Of a DNA stretch of 64,000 nt, positions 46,114 to 58,502 are shown piece after piece (the stretch's first letter is position 1; every line of letters begins with the position of its first letter). The notes beneath the pieces are model-generated. The model ran no database searches. It worked only from the letters and a program-made list of their open reading frames with translations, and was not told the DNA's origin. The DNA is taken from the NCBI GenBank assembly GCA_963698775.1, contig CAVOSE010000001.1:1-64000 (forward strand), written 5' to 3'. The translations under genes and the position numbers were made by a program. This stretch comes from Thiohalocapsa sp963698775. Lineage in GTDB: Bacteria; Pseudomonadota; Gammaproteobacteria; Chromatiales; Chromatiaceae.

Positions 46114-47652
46114 ATGGAAACAGATGTCCCAGTCGGTGCCTCTGAGCCGCCGGCCCCCGACGGCCCATCCAGCGACATATTCGGCGCGCTGGACCTCGGC
46201 TCCAACTCCTTCCACCTGTTGGTCGCCCGCATGGACGGCGGCACGCTGCAGGTCATCGACCGCCACAAGGAAATGGTCCGCCTCGGCGAAGGGCTGACCA
46301 TCGACAAGGACCTGCGCCCGGAGGTGGCCGATCGCGCGCTGGCCTGCTTGGAGCGCATGGGACAGCGCCTGCGCGCTATGGACAGCGGCAACATCCGCGC
46401 CGTCGGCACCAATACGCTGCGGCAGATCAGACCCCAATCCCGCTTCGTCGAGCAAGCCGAGTTGGCCCTGGGACAACCGATCGAGGTCATCGCCGGGCGC
46501 GAGGAGGCTCGGCTGATCTATCTGGGCGTTGCCCATGGCCTCGCCATCGGCGACGAAAAGCGACTGGTTATCGATATCGGCGGCGGAAGCACCGAGGTCA
46601 TCGTCGGTCAAGGCTTCACCCCGCTATTGCGCGAGAGCCTGCACATGGGCTGCGTCAGCATGTCCGGGCGCTATTTCGCCAATGACAAGCTTACGGCCAA
46701 GGCCATGGACAAGGCGGAACTGTATGGCGCGCTGGAGGTCCGGCCGGTGCGCGAGCTATTCCGCCGCTCCGGCTGGAGCACAGCCACCGGCGCCTCCGGC
46801 ACCATCAAGTCCATCGCCGCCGTTGTCCAGGCACAGGGCTGGAGCGAGGATGGCATCTCTGCCGACGCACTGCTCAAGCTGCGTAATGCCCTGATAGAGT
46901 TTGGTTCGGTCTCAGCCATCGACCTCGAAGGTCTGACCGAGGAGCGGCGCCCGGTCTTCGCCGGTGGTGTCGCCGTTTTGCGTGCGGTGTTCCAGAACCT
47001 GGCCATCGAACACATGCGCGTCTCTGACCAAGCACTTCGAGAAGGGCTGGTCTACGAGATGGTCGGGCGCATCCACCACGAAGACGCCCGCGAACGCACC
47101 GTCGCCACCCTCTCTCGGCGCTTCGACGTAGATTCCGAACATGCGGTTCGTGTGCGGGAGACCGCTTTGCAGCTATTGGACCAATTGTGCGACGCCTGGC
47201 AACTCGGCCATCCAAGCTATCCCCAGATGCTTAGCTGGGCGGCGGACCTGCACGAGATCGGCCTAGCGGTATCCCACAGCCAGTATCAAAAGCATGGCGC
47301 CTACCTGTTGCGAAACGCAGATTTGTCGGGCTTCACCCGCCAGGAACAGGACGTACTGGCGGCGCTCGTACTCGGACACCGACGCAAGTTCCCGCTCGAT
47401 GTCTTCCTCGCCTTGCCCGCCGGCGTGCGCCAGTGCGCCCAACGTCTGGTGGTGGTCCTGCGTCTTGCGGTCTTGATGCATCGCGGCCGGTCCTCGCAGC
47501 TGAAACCGGAGCCTGTCGTCACCGCCGACGGCAATACCTTAGTCCTGAGGTTCCCCGACGGATGGCTGGATGACCACCCGCTGTCGCGCCTGGAGTTGGA
47601 GGAGGAGGCGGCGCGCCTGATCACCGCAGAGATCAGCCTCGATTTTGCCTAG
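46114..47652 (+). CDS. ppx: Exopolyphosphatase (Ppx/GppA family)
   Basis: A 512-residue enzyme that removes terminal phosphates from polyphosphate, or pppGpp in GppA relatives. The ASKHA nucleotide motifs are clear: GALDLGSNSFHLLV near residue 25 and VIDIGGGSTEVIVG near 155. The C-terminal ~200 residues form the HD-like domain (LSWAADLHEIGLAVSHS). The length matches Ppx (513 in E. coli) and exceeds GppA slightly. It stands alone, without ppk adjacent. Confidence 0.9.
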   Translation: METDVPVGASEPPAPDGPSSDIFGALDLGSNSFHLLVARMDGGTLQVIDRHKEMVRLGEGLTIDKDLRPEVADRALACLERMGQRLRAMDSGNIRAVGTNTLRQIRPQSRFVEQAELALGQPIEVIAGREEARLIYLGVAHGLAIGDEKRLVIDIGGGSTEVIVGQGFTPLLRESLHMGCVSMSGRYFANDKLTAKAMDKAELYGALEVRPVRELFRRSGWSTATGASGTIKSIAAVVQAQGWSEDGISADALLKLRNALIEFGSVSAIDLEGLTEERRPVFAGGVAVLRAVFQNLAIEHMRVSDQALREGLVYEMVGRIHHEDARERTVATLSRRFDVDSEHAVRVRETALQLLDQLCDAWQLGHPSYPQMLSWAADLHEIGLAVSHSQYQKHGAYLLRNADLSGFTRQEQDVLAALVLGHRRKFPLDVFLALPAGVRQCAQRLVVVLRLAVLMHRGRSSQLKPEPVVTADGNTLVLRFPDGWLDDHPLSRLELEEEAARLITAEISLDFA

Positions 47653-47866
47653 GGAGGCGACGCGCCCTCCGACCGCAGCGCGGCGACCGCGCAGGCTGGC
47701 AAGCACCATCGACGCCGGGTGCCCGGTACCTTGCCTCCATCCAACAATCGCCCGACCAGGGCCGACCCGAAGCGACCGGTTCCTGCTAGAATTCCGGGCG
47801 AACCATGAAAAACATCCCGGGCCCTGTCGCGGCCCACATCCCTGCACGATGGAGGACATCGCAACC

Positions 47867-48280
47867 ATGGCCAAACTCTTTTCCGCTGATTGGATGAACG
47901 AGCTCAAGGACGGCTGGAACAACGACCCCGAGGTCAGCGGCAAGCTGGCCGATATTGGCTTCAATTCCATTATCACCTGCGGCTTCAAGGATGAAGAGGA
48001 CCCCCGCGGCGTCTTCGTCGTCGAGAACGGCATCTGCACTCGCGCCGGCGACTGGGCCGGCGAGTCGCCGGATTGGGACATGCGCGCCGACATGAAGGAC
48101 TGGCTGAAATGGGTCGAGAAGGGCATCGGCATGATGGGCATGGGCACCGCCTACGCCACCGGCAAGCTCAAGTTCAAGCATGGTGATTACGCCGCCATGG
48201 TCAAAGACCCACGCATGGCGGGCCCGTTCGTCAAGAGCTTCAACCTGATGAAGGCGATCGGCGCGGACGAGCTGGGCTGA
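47867..48280 (+). CDS. SCP2 sterol-binding domain-like protein
   Basis: A 137-residue protein with the SCP2-type lipid-binding fold pattern: a central FVVENGICTRAGDW hairpin and the tail LKFKHGDYAAMVKDPRMAG. Bacterial SCP2 proteins bind hydrophobic ligands, but the ligand here is unknown. The ATG at 47867 is preferred because GGAGG lies 11 bases upstream; another ATG at 47849 overlaps that site. A clear terminator follows. Confidence 0.75.
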   Translation: MAKLFSADWMNELKDGWNNDPEVSGKLADIGFNSIITCGFKDEEDPRGVFVVENGICTRAGDWAGESPDWDMRADMKDWLKWVEKGIGMMGMGTAYATGKLKFKHGDYAAMVKDPRMAGPFVKSFNLMKAIGADELG

Positions 48281-48322
48281 TTTCAGCTGGGCTAAGCTGC
48301 GTTCGGCGACCGATGTCGCCCC

Positions 48323-48357
48323 GACGAGCCCGTCTCCGGACTGGCTCGTCGCTTTTT
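48323..48357 (+). terminator. Terminator after the SCP2-like gene
   Basis: A perfect 8 bp stem (48323-48330 GACGAGCC with 48343-48350 GGCTCGTC) is followed by five T (48353-48357), 43 bases after the SCP2-like stop. Confidence 0.85.
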
Positions 48358-48447
48358 CGGAAATCGCCAAAGGCGGGACACCGCGTCTCAATCGACCGTT
48401 TGCATACCCGGCCCCGCCGAGACCGTCCAAGGCTGCAAGTTGCCCCT

Positions 48448-49413
48448 ATGCCGCGTCAACACCCGAAACGGCGCATTGACATCGATGCGGAACTCGGGCG
48501 CCTCGAAGGCGACACCGACGCGTCGACGCTGCACTCCGCACTCGCGCACGATGACTACCGCATGCTTGCCCGCGCAGCGGAAGTGGCCGGTGAACGGCTG
48601 TGCTACGAACTCGAACCGGCGCTGATCGCGGCCTTTCGACGTCTGGCCAGCGCCGATCACAAGCGTGACCCGGGCTGCCTAGGCAAGGGCGCCATCGCCC
48701 GGGCACTGGTGGCGCTGGACTGCCTCGACGCAGGATTCTTCTACGAAGGTATGGCACTGCGCCAGCCAGAGCCGGTTTGGGGCGGTACGGTGGACACCGC
48801 CGCAGACGTCCGCGCCAGCTGTGCGATGGGCCTGGCAGCGAGCGGCGCACCGCGGGCATTGATCGCGCTCGTGGACCTATTGGCGGACCCCGAGCACCGC
48901 GCACGCGGGGGCGCCGTGCGTGCCATCGCCTGCACCGAACCCTTGGCCGCCACCGCGGTCTTGCGCACCAAGGTCTTGCTCGGCGATGACGACCCCGATG
49001 TGATCGGGGAGTGTCTGCGCGGCCTGCTCAGCCTGGAACCGGATGCCTCGCCCGCCTTTGTCGCACGCCTACTGGATCACGATAACTTGGAGCTGGCTGA
49101 ACTCGCTGCCCTCGCCCTGGGCGAATCGCGGCTGGACGCGGCGGTGGCGGAGCTACGCGCCGAATGGGAGCGGCAGCCGCTGAAGCGGCCGCGCGATCTT
49201 GTCCTGCTTAGGGCGGCTACGCTTGCCCGAACTGAAAGCGCATTCGCCTGGTTGCTGCAGCTGATACGGGACGCGAATACCGCAACGGCCGCGTTCCTAA
49301 TCGCAGAAATGGCCGTCTACCGCGGCAACCAACGCCTCACCCAACGCATCGCCGAGCAACTCGAGGCACGAGGCGACACTGCACTGCTGCGCGACTTCGC
49401 CGCGCAACGGTAA
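48448..49413 (+). CDS. HEAT-repeat-like protein
   Basis: A 321-residue all-helical protein with repeated Ala/Leu-rich helical pairs (ALIALVDLLADPEHRARGGAV and LLDHDNLELAELAALALGES are typical units), as in HEAT or PBS-lyase repeat proteins. Such solenoids bind partners; no catalytic motif is seen. The ATG at 48448 begins the protein; the longer open frame upstream runs into the terminator. It is followed by the sensor kinase gene after about 35 bases, suggesting a shared transcript. Confidence 0.75.
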   Translation: MPRQHPKRRIDIDAELGRLEGDTDASTLHSALAHDDYRMLARAAEVAGERLCYELEPALIAAFRRLASADHKRDPGCLGKGAIARALVALDCLDAGFFYEGMALRQPEPVWGGTVDTAADVRASCAMGLAASGAPRALIALVDLLADPEHRARGGAVRAIACTEPLAATAVLRTKVLLGDDDPDVIGECLRGLLSLEPDASPAFVARLLDHDNLELAELAALALGESRLDAAVAELRAEWERQPLKRPRDLVLLRAATLARTESAFAWLLQLIRDANTATAAFLIAEMAVYRGNQRLTQRIAEQLEARGDTALLRDFAAQR

Positions 49414-49447
49414 CGGCATGCGTCTCGCGGACGACCAGGAGCAGCCC

Positions 49448-52207
<2,760 letters not shown>

Positions 52208-52303
52208 CGCTGATGTACGGAGGCGTCAGGAAATCATGGCACATCATCAAGCCAACACGTAAAACATGTGCTTCACCGAAACCCCGAAACGCCAACCACA
52301 CCG

Positions 52304-53560
52304 ATGCGCGAAATCGTACTGATTGACATCTCCGGCCGCGACCGCCCCGGCATCACCATGGGCCTCACCGATGTGCTCGCCCGCTATCAGGTCACGATCC
52401 TAGACATCGGCCAGTCCGTGATCCACAACACCCTGGCCCTCGGCCTGCTGATCGAGATGCCCGACGACAGCGCCGGTTGCCCGGTGTTTCGCGAATTGCT
52501 GTTCAAGGCCCACGAACTGGGACTGGATCTGCGCTTCACCCCCATCGACCAGGACGCCTATGAGGGCTGGGTGCAGGAGCAGGGCCAGCCGCGGCATATC
52601 GTCACGCTGCTGGGGCGCGAGATCAGCGCCGCCCACATCGCCCGCGTCTCGTCGGTGGTGACGCACTTCAGCCTCAATATCGAGCAGATCACGCGCCTGT
52701 CCGGGCGCATCTCCCGACGCACGCTCGATCAAACTGACCCTGCCGGGCGCGAGCAAGCCCGACAGCAGCACGCCAGCATCCAGCTCTGGCTGCGCGGCCG
52801 AGTCCAGGACATCAGCGCCCTGCACGCGAGCTTTTTGACCCTCGGGCAGGACATGGATCTGGACATCGCCATCCAAGAGGACGACATCTTCCGCCGCAAC
52901 CGTCGACTGGTCTGCTTCGACATGGACTCGACCCTGATTCAGACCGAGGTCATCGACGAGTTGGCCGCCGTCGCCGGTGTCGGCGAGGCCGTCGCCGCCA
53001 TCACCGAGGCGGCCATGCGCGGTGAGCTGGACTTTTCCGAGAGCTTCCGCCGCCGCATGGCATTGCTGGAAGGTCTAGACGAATCGGTGCTGGCGGGCAT
53101 CGCCGACCGCCTGCCCATCACCGATGGCGCCGAACGACTGATCGGCACGCTGAAACAGCTCGGCTATAAGATCGCGATCTTATCCGGCGGCTTCACCTAC
53201 TTTGCCGAGCACCTGCAACAGCGTCTCGGCATCGACTATGTGCACGCCAACCGGCTGGAGTTCGAACAGGGCCGACTCACGGGTAAGGTCAGCGGCCCGA
53301 TTGTCGACGGTGTCCGCAAGGCCGAACTGCTGCGCGAGATTGCCGCCCGTGAGGGCATCCGATTAGAGCAGGTCATCGCCGTCGGCGACGGCGCCAACGA
53401 TCTACCGATGCTCTCCATCGCCGGCCTGGGCATCGCCTACCACGCCAAGCCGCTAGTGAAGGAAAAGGCTCGCCACTCCATCGCCACCGTCGGACTCGAC
53501 GGCATCCTGTACCTGCTCGGCATGCGCGATCGGGATCTGCATAGGCTGGCCGACGGATAA
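52304..53560 (+). CDS. serB: Phosphoserine phosphatase with N-terminal ACT domains
   Basis: A 418-residue enzyme for the last step of serine synthesis. Residues 1-170 form two ACT-like regulatory regions (EIVLIDISGRDRPGI; HIVTLLGREISAAHI). The HAD phosphatase part (about 200-410) has DMDSTLIQTEVIDELA with the catalytic Asp, SGGFTYFA and GDGANDLPML. The ATG at 52304 starts just before the first ACT strand; an upstream GTG at 52268 is an alternative. Length is typical of two-ACT SerB proteins. A strong terminator follows after a repeat. Confidence 0.95.
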   Translation: MREIVLIDISGRDRPGITMGLTDVLARYQVTILDIGQSVIHNTLALGLLIEMPDDSAGCPVFRELLFKAHELGLDLRFTPIDQDAYEGWVQEQGQPRHIVTLLGREISAAHIARVSSVVTHFSLNIEQITRLSGRISRRTLDQTDPAGREQARQQHASIQLWLRGRVQDISALHASFLTLGQDMDLDIAIQEDDIFRRNRRLVCFDMDSTLIQTEVIDELAAVAGVGEAVAAITEAAMRGELDFSESFRRRMALLEGLDESVLAGIADRLPITDGAERLIGTLKQLGYKIAILSGGFTYFAEHLQQRLGIDYVHANRLEFEQGRLTGKVSGPIVDGVRKAELLREIAAREGIRLEQVIAVGDGANDLPMLSIAGLGIAYHAKPLVKEKARHSIATVGLDGILYLLGMRDRDLHRLADG

Positions 53561-53566
53561 ACCGTA

Positions 53567-53652
53567 ATCCGGCAGTTGCTCCAGGTGTAGAGGCGAATTT
53601 TCTCGCCCAGCCCATGCCTTCCGTGCGCCTTCCGTGCGACTGAAGTCGCACC
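53567..53652 (-). repeat. Double-palindrome extragenic repeat, copy 2
   Basis: The same element as 19211-19288 in reverse orientation: tail, GGCGAA/TTCGCC-type hairpin, then the GTGCGACT/AGTCGCAC hairpin. Between them the 11-base unit GCCTTCCGTGC is tandemly duplicated, which makes this copy longer. It begins six bases after the serB stop. Confidence 0.75.
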
Positions 53653-53817
53653 GACGTATGGCGTGCAATCGATTGATCCAATGCAACTATCTGCGCGAAC
53701 TGCCGAATCCAGGATAAACCCAGGGGACCAGCGCGGCCCTTCAGACCAGGCTAGGTCCGGCCGCGCCAGCGTCCGAGCGCGGCATCTTCTCCAGAACACG
53801 GGGTGCATCGCCCCCCC

Positions 53818-53849
53818 AAAAAAAGGGCCGCTGGCGCGGCCCTTTTTTT
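53818..53849. terminator. Bidirectional terminator between serB and a convergent gene
   Basis: A stem GGGCCGC/GCGGCCC (53825-53831 with 53836-53842) has a 4-base loop and is flanked by seven A on the left and seven T on the right. It works on both strands, for serB on plus and the small gene at 53905-54159 on minus. Confidence 0.92.
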
Positions 53850-53904
53850 GGCGGAAACTGCTCAATGCCCGAGGGGACAACGTCCTCCGCGGCGAGCAGT
53901 GCGG

Positions 53905-54159
53905 TCAATGCGCGCGACCGGGCAGCCAGTTGGCAATGCGGGTGCGCTCTTGCGCGGTGTCGATATCGAAGAAGCGGTTCAGGACCACCAGCGCCTCGTC
54001 GATATCGGCGCAGCCGTAGTCGTCGACCACGACGTGATTGTTCCAATCCTCAACCCGGTAACTGTGTTGCCGATCCGCTGCGTCGTAACGCAGCCGATAG
54101 CCGGAGCCGGTCCAGGCATCCCACTTGTAGCGAATGACATTATCTTTTTCGTCGAACAT
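53905..54159 (-). CDS. Small hypothetical protein
   Basis: An 84-residue acidic, aromatic-rich soluble protein (KWDAWTGSGYRLRYDAADR near the N-terminus; VLNRFFDIDTAQERTRIANWLPG near the end). I do not recognise the family. AGAGG lies before the ATG and a strong terminator follows about 55 bases after the stop, which supports a real gene. It converges with serB. Confidence 0.65.
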   Translation of the reverse strand: MFDEKDNVIRYKWDAWTGSGYRLRYDAADRQHSYRVEDWNNHVVVDDYGCADIDEALVVLNRFFDIDTAQERTRIANWLPGRAH

Positions 54160-54672
54160 TGCTGGCCTCTCAGAGCTTGATCATTTTTTGTCCGCGTCGA
54201 CCTTGCCGGACGCCGTGGCGGGCGCTTTTTGGCGACCGAATCTCGCAGGCGCCGGTCCCGACTAGGGTTTTCCCGGAGATCGAAACCGCGCATGTCGCGA
54301 AACGGGTACAAGCGGGTCTCTTAGGACACAGTGTAGGCGCCAAATGGGGGCTTGACAAGGGTGATTCGAACATTTGTTTGAGCACAATAAACCCAATAAA
54401 CAAAGGCCAAAGACGGCAGCCACTACAATAGTGCATCTTTAATACCACGCACAAAGGGCAAATGTCGCGACAACGCAACGCTCGGCCAGGTATAGGAAAA
54501 CTGCCCTCCGGCGGCGACCAAGAACGCACTGATCCGCGCGTTTTCATCGGTGCGAGAACTGATTTACAAGCGGTTTCGGCGGGCACGGAGCATGCCATGA
54601 GACCATGACACGGCGATGCAACAGCCCCAGGGAGAGGCTGGACGGCTGGTTCAAAAACAGCGCAGCAGACGC
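54160..54672. other. 513-base intergenic region upstream of the small hypothetical gene
   Basis: The region lies downstream of metA and upstream of the 84-residue gene, both on minus. The middle (54340-54440) is AT-richer, with a CGAAC-ATTT-GTTTG imperfect palindrome at 54367-54380 and two AATAAAC repeats. A 142-codon open frame on minus has no ribosome binding site or family features and I do not accept it. Confidence 0.5.
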
Positions 54673-55746
54673 TCAGCGTCCTCCGAGGCCGAGCGGGTCA
54701 TCGGGGTCAACGCCATCCATGAAGGGTACGCGCCGGTCATTATGGGTCACCCGGTAGATCAGGCCCATCCAGTTGCCGACTACGCCTTCTGCCGTATCGC
54801 GCCAGGTGTTGTCCAGCCCGGCCGCGACACGCGCCTCCGGAAATGCCGGCGGCTCCCGGCCGCGATCGACCTCGTGTTCCAGCAAGGTGCGATACTCATT
54901 CAGCAGGGCAGCCGTCTTGACGCTGAAGATGTGCTCCGGAAAGGGCGGATACCCTTGCCGCTCGCCACGGATGAAACGCAGCACCTCGCGCTTGTACTCT
55001 TTCAGCAGCGAGACGATGTCGTACTCAGGGTGCCCCTGAAATAGAACCTGCCGCAGTCCGTCCGGGCTGACGGCAAGGTGCACGCCGGCGGCGTCGCTTT
55101 CTACCAGCACCCGCGCGCCGACCGCATCGAATTGGGCGCGGGAGATCTCATTGAAGCGCGAGTGCGGAACATCGAACAGGGTATTGACGCTGCTGACCAA
55201 GGGATGGCGCCGCTCCACCACGCGGTGCGAATAGACGCCCCAGCGTTTTTCGGGCAGGGGCCTACGCGTCTGCCCGTAGCGGAACTGCATCACCGCATGG
55301 GTCGCCAGACAGGAACACAGCGTGGAGGTCACGTTCTCGTAGGCCCAGTCGACGACCTCGATCAGCGGTTTCCAGAACGACTCTTCGGCCAGGTTATGGC
55401 CGACGACGTTGGCGCCGGTGATGATCAGTCCGTCCAGACCCTGCTCGCGGATGTGCTCGAACGGTTCGTACCAACGCTCGACATGGGCACGCGCGTCGGC
55501 CGAGCGCTCGAGGCCGGCAAGGCTGAATGGGTGGACGTAGAACTGCGCAATCTGGTTACTCTGCCCCACCAAACGAAAGAACTGGCGCTCGGTGGCGGCC
55601 AGTGCCGCGTCCGGCATCATGTTCAGCAGGCCGATGTGCAGTTCGCGGATATCTTGATGCAGGGCGCGGTCGGACTCGAGGATGTTCTGCCCTTCCTGGC
55701 GCAGGCGATCGAAGGTGGGCAGGTCATTGTGGGCGACGATGGGCAT
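54673..55746 (-). CDS. metA: Homoserine O-succinyltransferase, MetA fold
   Basis: A 357-residue enzyme activating homoserine in methionine synthesis. The start MPIVAHNDLPTFDRLRQEG and the segment ELHIGLLNMMPDAALAATERQF are typical of MetA. The acyl-binding Cys146 is in STLCSCLATH, and His239/Glu241 in FQGHPEYD complete the catalytic set. The choice of succinyl- over acetyl-CoA depends on a position I cannot assign with certainty, so a MetA-type acetyltransferase is possible. A P-loop protein gene precedes it on the same strand after 47 bases. Confidence 0.92.
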   Translation of the reverse strand: MPIVAHNDLPTFDRLRQEGQNILESDRALHQDIRELHIGLLNMMPDAALAATERQFFRLVGQSNQIAQFYVHPFSLAGLERSADARAHVERWYEPFEHIREQGLDGLIITGANVVGHNLAEESFWKPLIEVVDWAYENVTSTLCSCLATHAVMQFRYGQTRRPLPEKRWGVYSHRVVERRHPLVSSVNTLFDVPHSRFNEISRAQFDAVGARVLVESDAAGVHLAVSPDGLRQVLFQGHPEYDIVSLLKEYKREVLRFIRGERQGYPPFPEHIFSVKTAALLNEYRTLLEHEVDRGREPPAFPEARVAAGLDNTWRDTAEGVVGNWMGLIYRVTHNDRRVPFMDGVDPDDPLGLGGR

Positions 55747-55793
55747 GATCGATTTCGCTGCTGGGGGCCTGGAGACTGAGGAACGCCGAGCCG

Positions 55794-56678
55794 TTATCCT
55801 ACGGGACTGCCGTCCGCGGAACCGCCGCTCTGCTCGTCCTTGCGGGCAATGGCCGCCTCGACCAAGGCCAGAAAGTCCTGCTCATCACGCACCGCCGCTA
55901 CCTCGGTCGACTCCACTGTATAGCCCAACGGTCTGGCGATGGCCTCGTAGCGGGGCACGCGGGAATGGAACAGCCGCGGAAACACCCAGCGCGTGAAGTC
56001 GTTGGGCTCGATGTCAGCGACATAGACGAGCTCCTTCTCCGCCAAATAGTCCTTGACCGCGGACATCAGAAACGCGGGGCGGAAGTACAGGGGCTTCGGA
56101 TCGGACTGGGCACGGCGGATCAACTTGATCTCATCGGCCTCCGGCACGCGGATGTACAAGATCAACGTGTGCTTAGCGAGCAGCTCGGTGACCCGAGGCT
56201 CGTCGAGTTCGCACAGGCTGCCGCCCACGTCGTTGACGAAGTGGCGGTAGCCGTAGATATACCGCGCCTTGTCGATAAACGCCGGCACGTCCAGCATGGC
56301 CTGGATTTCCGCCTCGCGGTACATGGCCTGGCGGCGATTGAACTCCGGCAGCGGCAGACCGTTCTGTTCGGGGTCGCCCAGCTGGCCGACAAAACTCATC
56401 ACGGGCCCCAGGTCATCGACGCGAATCTTGTTTTGGATCGCAATCCAGTCCCGCCGCAGCAGCTCGCGCAGGAACGCCACCTCCATGGCCTTGGACTTGA
56501 TCAGGTCCAGGATCGGCTCATCGAGATAACGGGTGCCGATGCGGTAATCGCCGGAGTAATGGAACCAATCGTTACGCCGCAGCAAGGCCGACAGGTAGGT
56601 CTTGCCCACCCCGGACATGCCCAGCAGCGTGATACTGCGGTTCTCCCAATGGCGGAACTCGTCGACCGTGAACTTCAA
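55794..56678 (-). CDS. P-loop ATPase/kinase-like protein
   Basis: A protein of about 294 residues with Walker A GMSGVGKT near residue 21 and an AAA/kinase-like body; I do not recognise a named enzyme. The TTG at 56678 is proposed as start because GGAG lies eight bases upstream. An ATG at 56723 in frame lies inside the GATGGGT hairpin repeat, and a GTG at 56687 is a third option. Residues about 95-165 have a conserved-looking GLPLPEFNRRQAMYREAEI stretch. It precedes metA on the same strand, and the pairing suggests co-transcription. Confidence 0.75.
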   Translation of the reverse strand: MKFTVDEFRHWENRSITLLGMSGVGKTYLSALLRRNDWFHYSGDYRIGTRYLDEPILDLIKSKAMEVAFLRELLRRDWIAIQNKIRVDDLGPVMSFVGQLGDPEQNGLPLPEFNRRQAMYREAEIQAMLDVPAFIDKARYIYGYRHFVNDVGGSLCELDEPRVTELLAKHTLILYIRVPEADEIKLIRRAQSDPKPLYFRPAFLMSAVKDYLAEKELVYVADIEPNDFTRWVFPRLFHSRVPRYEAIARPLGYTVESTEVAAVRDEQDFLALVEAAIARKDEQSGGSADGSPVG

Positions 56679-56693
56679 AACAGACACTCCGAT

Positions 56694-56724
56694 GTAGGAT
56701 GGGTAGAGCGAAGCGAAACCCATC
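56694..56724 (-). repeat. GATGGGT hairpin repeat, second copy
   Basis: The same unit as 2937-2968 in opposite orientation (GATGGGT...ACCCATC with the GAAGCGAA-type core). It covers the upstream-most possible start codon of the P-loop gene. Confidence 0.65.
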
Positions 56725-56759
56725 GCCTCCGCGGGAGTCGCTAGAGCGGCTGAACGCCT

Positions 56760-56782
56760 AGGGCGATTTCTGTCAATCGCCT
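56760..56782. repeat. Minimal inverted-repeat remnant of the 158 bp element
   Basis: GGCGATT-TCTGTC-AATCGCC (within 56762-56781) joins the outermost bases of both ends of the 158 bp element with almost nothing between. It looks like an internal-deletion product or a solo end. Confidence 0.5.
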
Positions 56783-56942
56783 AACCCGCGCGCAACCTCC
56801 CTCCGCATCATAAGAGAAAGCGACCGGAATCGGCCAGCGACGACAGGCAAGGTCATGTTGACCCGCCAGCGTTCGATCTGCCACGTTGCGGCCGGCACAG
56901 GACATGGTTAGCATCAACTAGGGATCGGGACCGGCTCAATTT

Positions 56943-57101
56943 AGGCGATTGCCGGAAAATCTTGTACTAGATGACGCCGGATTGAGGTTCGCCTTCAAGA
57001 AGCACCGACAGGAGCATAGCTGAGCTATGTGACTGCCGGCGCGACACAGAAGGCGGGCGTCAAGACAAGTCAGCTGGTACGAGATTTGACAGAAATCGCC
57101 T
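56943..57101 (+). repeat. 158 bp MITE-like element, copy 2
   Basis: AGGCGATT...AATCGCCT with imperfect terminal inverted repeats of about 30 bases (both ends share AAATCT, GTAC and AG.TGAC after alignment) and a central CATAGC-TGA-GCTATG hairpin. About 18 differences from the copy at 19289-19445. It ends 67 bases before the gltA start and could influence gltA transcription. Confidence 0.78.
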
Positions 57102-57168
57102 TAGCCAACGCGCTCGGCGCAGGGTCCCGTCCCGCCCGACCAGCAGCCGTACCGGAGTCACTATCGCC

Positions 57169-58491
<1,323 letters not shown>

Positions 58492-58502
58492 CGGCCGGAG
58501 AA

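Larger units (their letters stand above)
56679..57168. other. Intergenic region rich in repeats between the P-loop gene and gltA
   Basis: The two genes are divergent. The region holds the GATGGGT hairpin (56694-56724), a short inverted-repeat remnant (56760-56782) and a complete 158 bp element (56943-57101). The remaining sequence at 56783-56942 shows nothing I can name. The gltA promoter must lie in or just after the element. Confidence 0.7.

Noticed and set aside
54170..54598. A 142-codon minus-strand frame in the region before the small hypothetical gene
   Set aside because: No ribosome binding site, mixed Cys/Pro/Arg composition and no family features.
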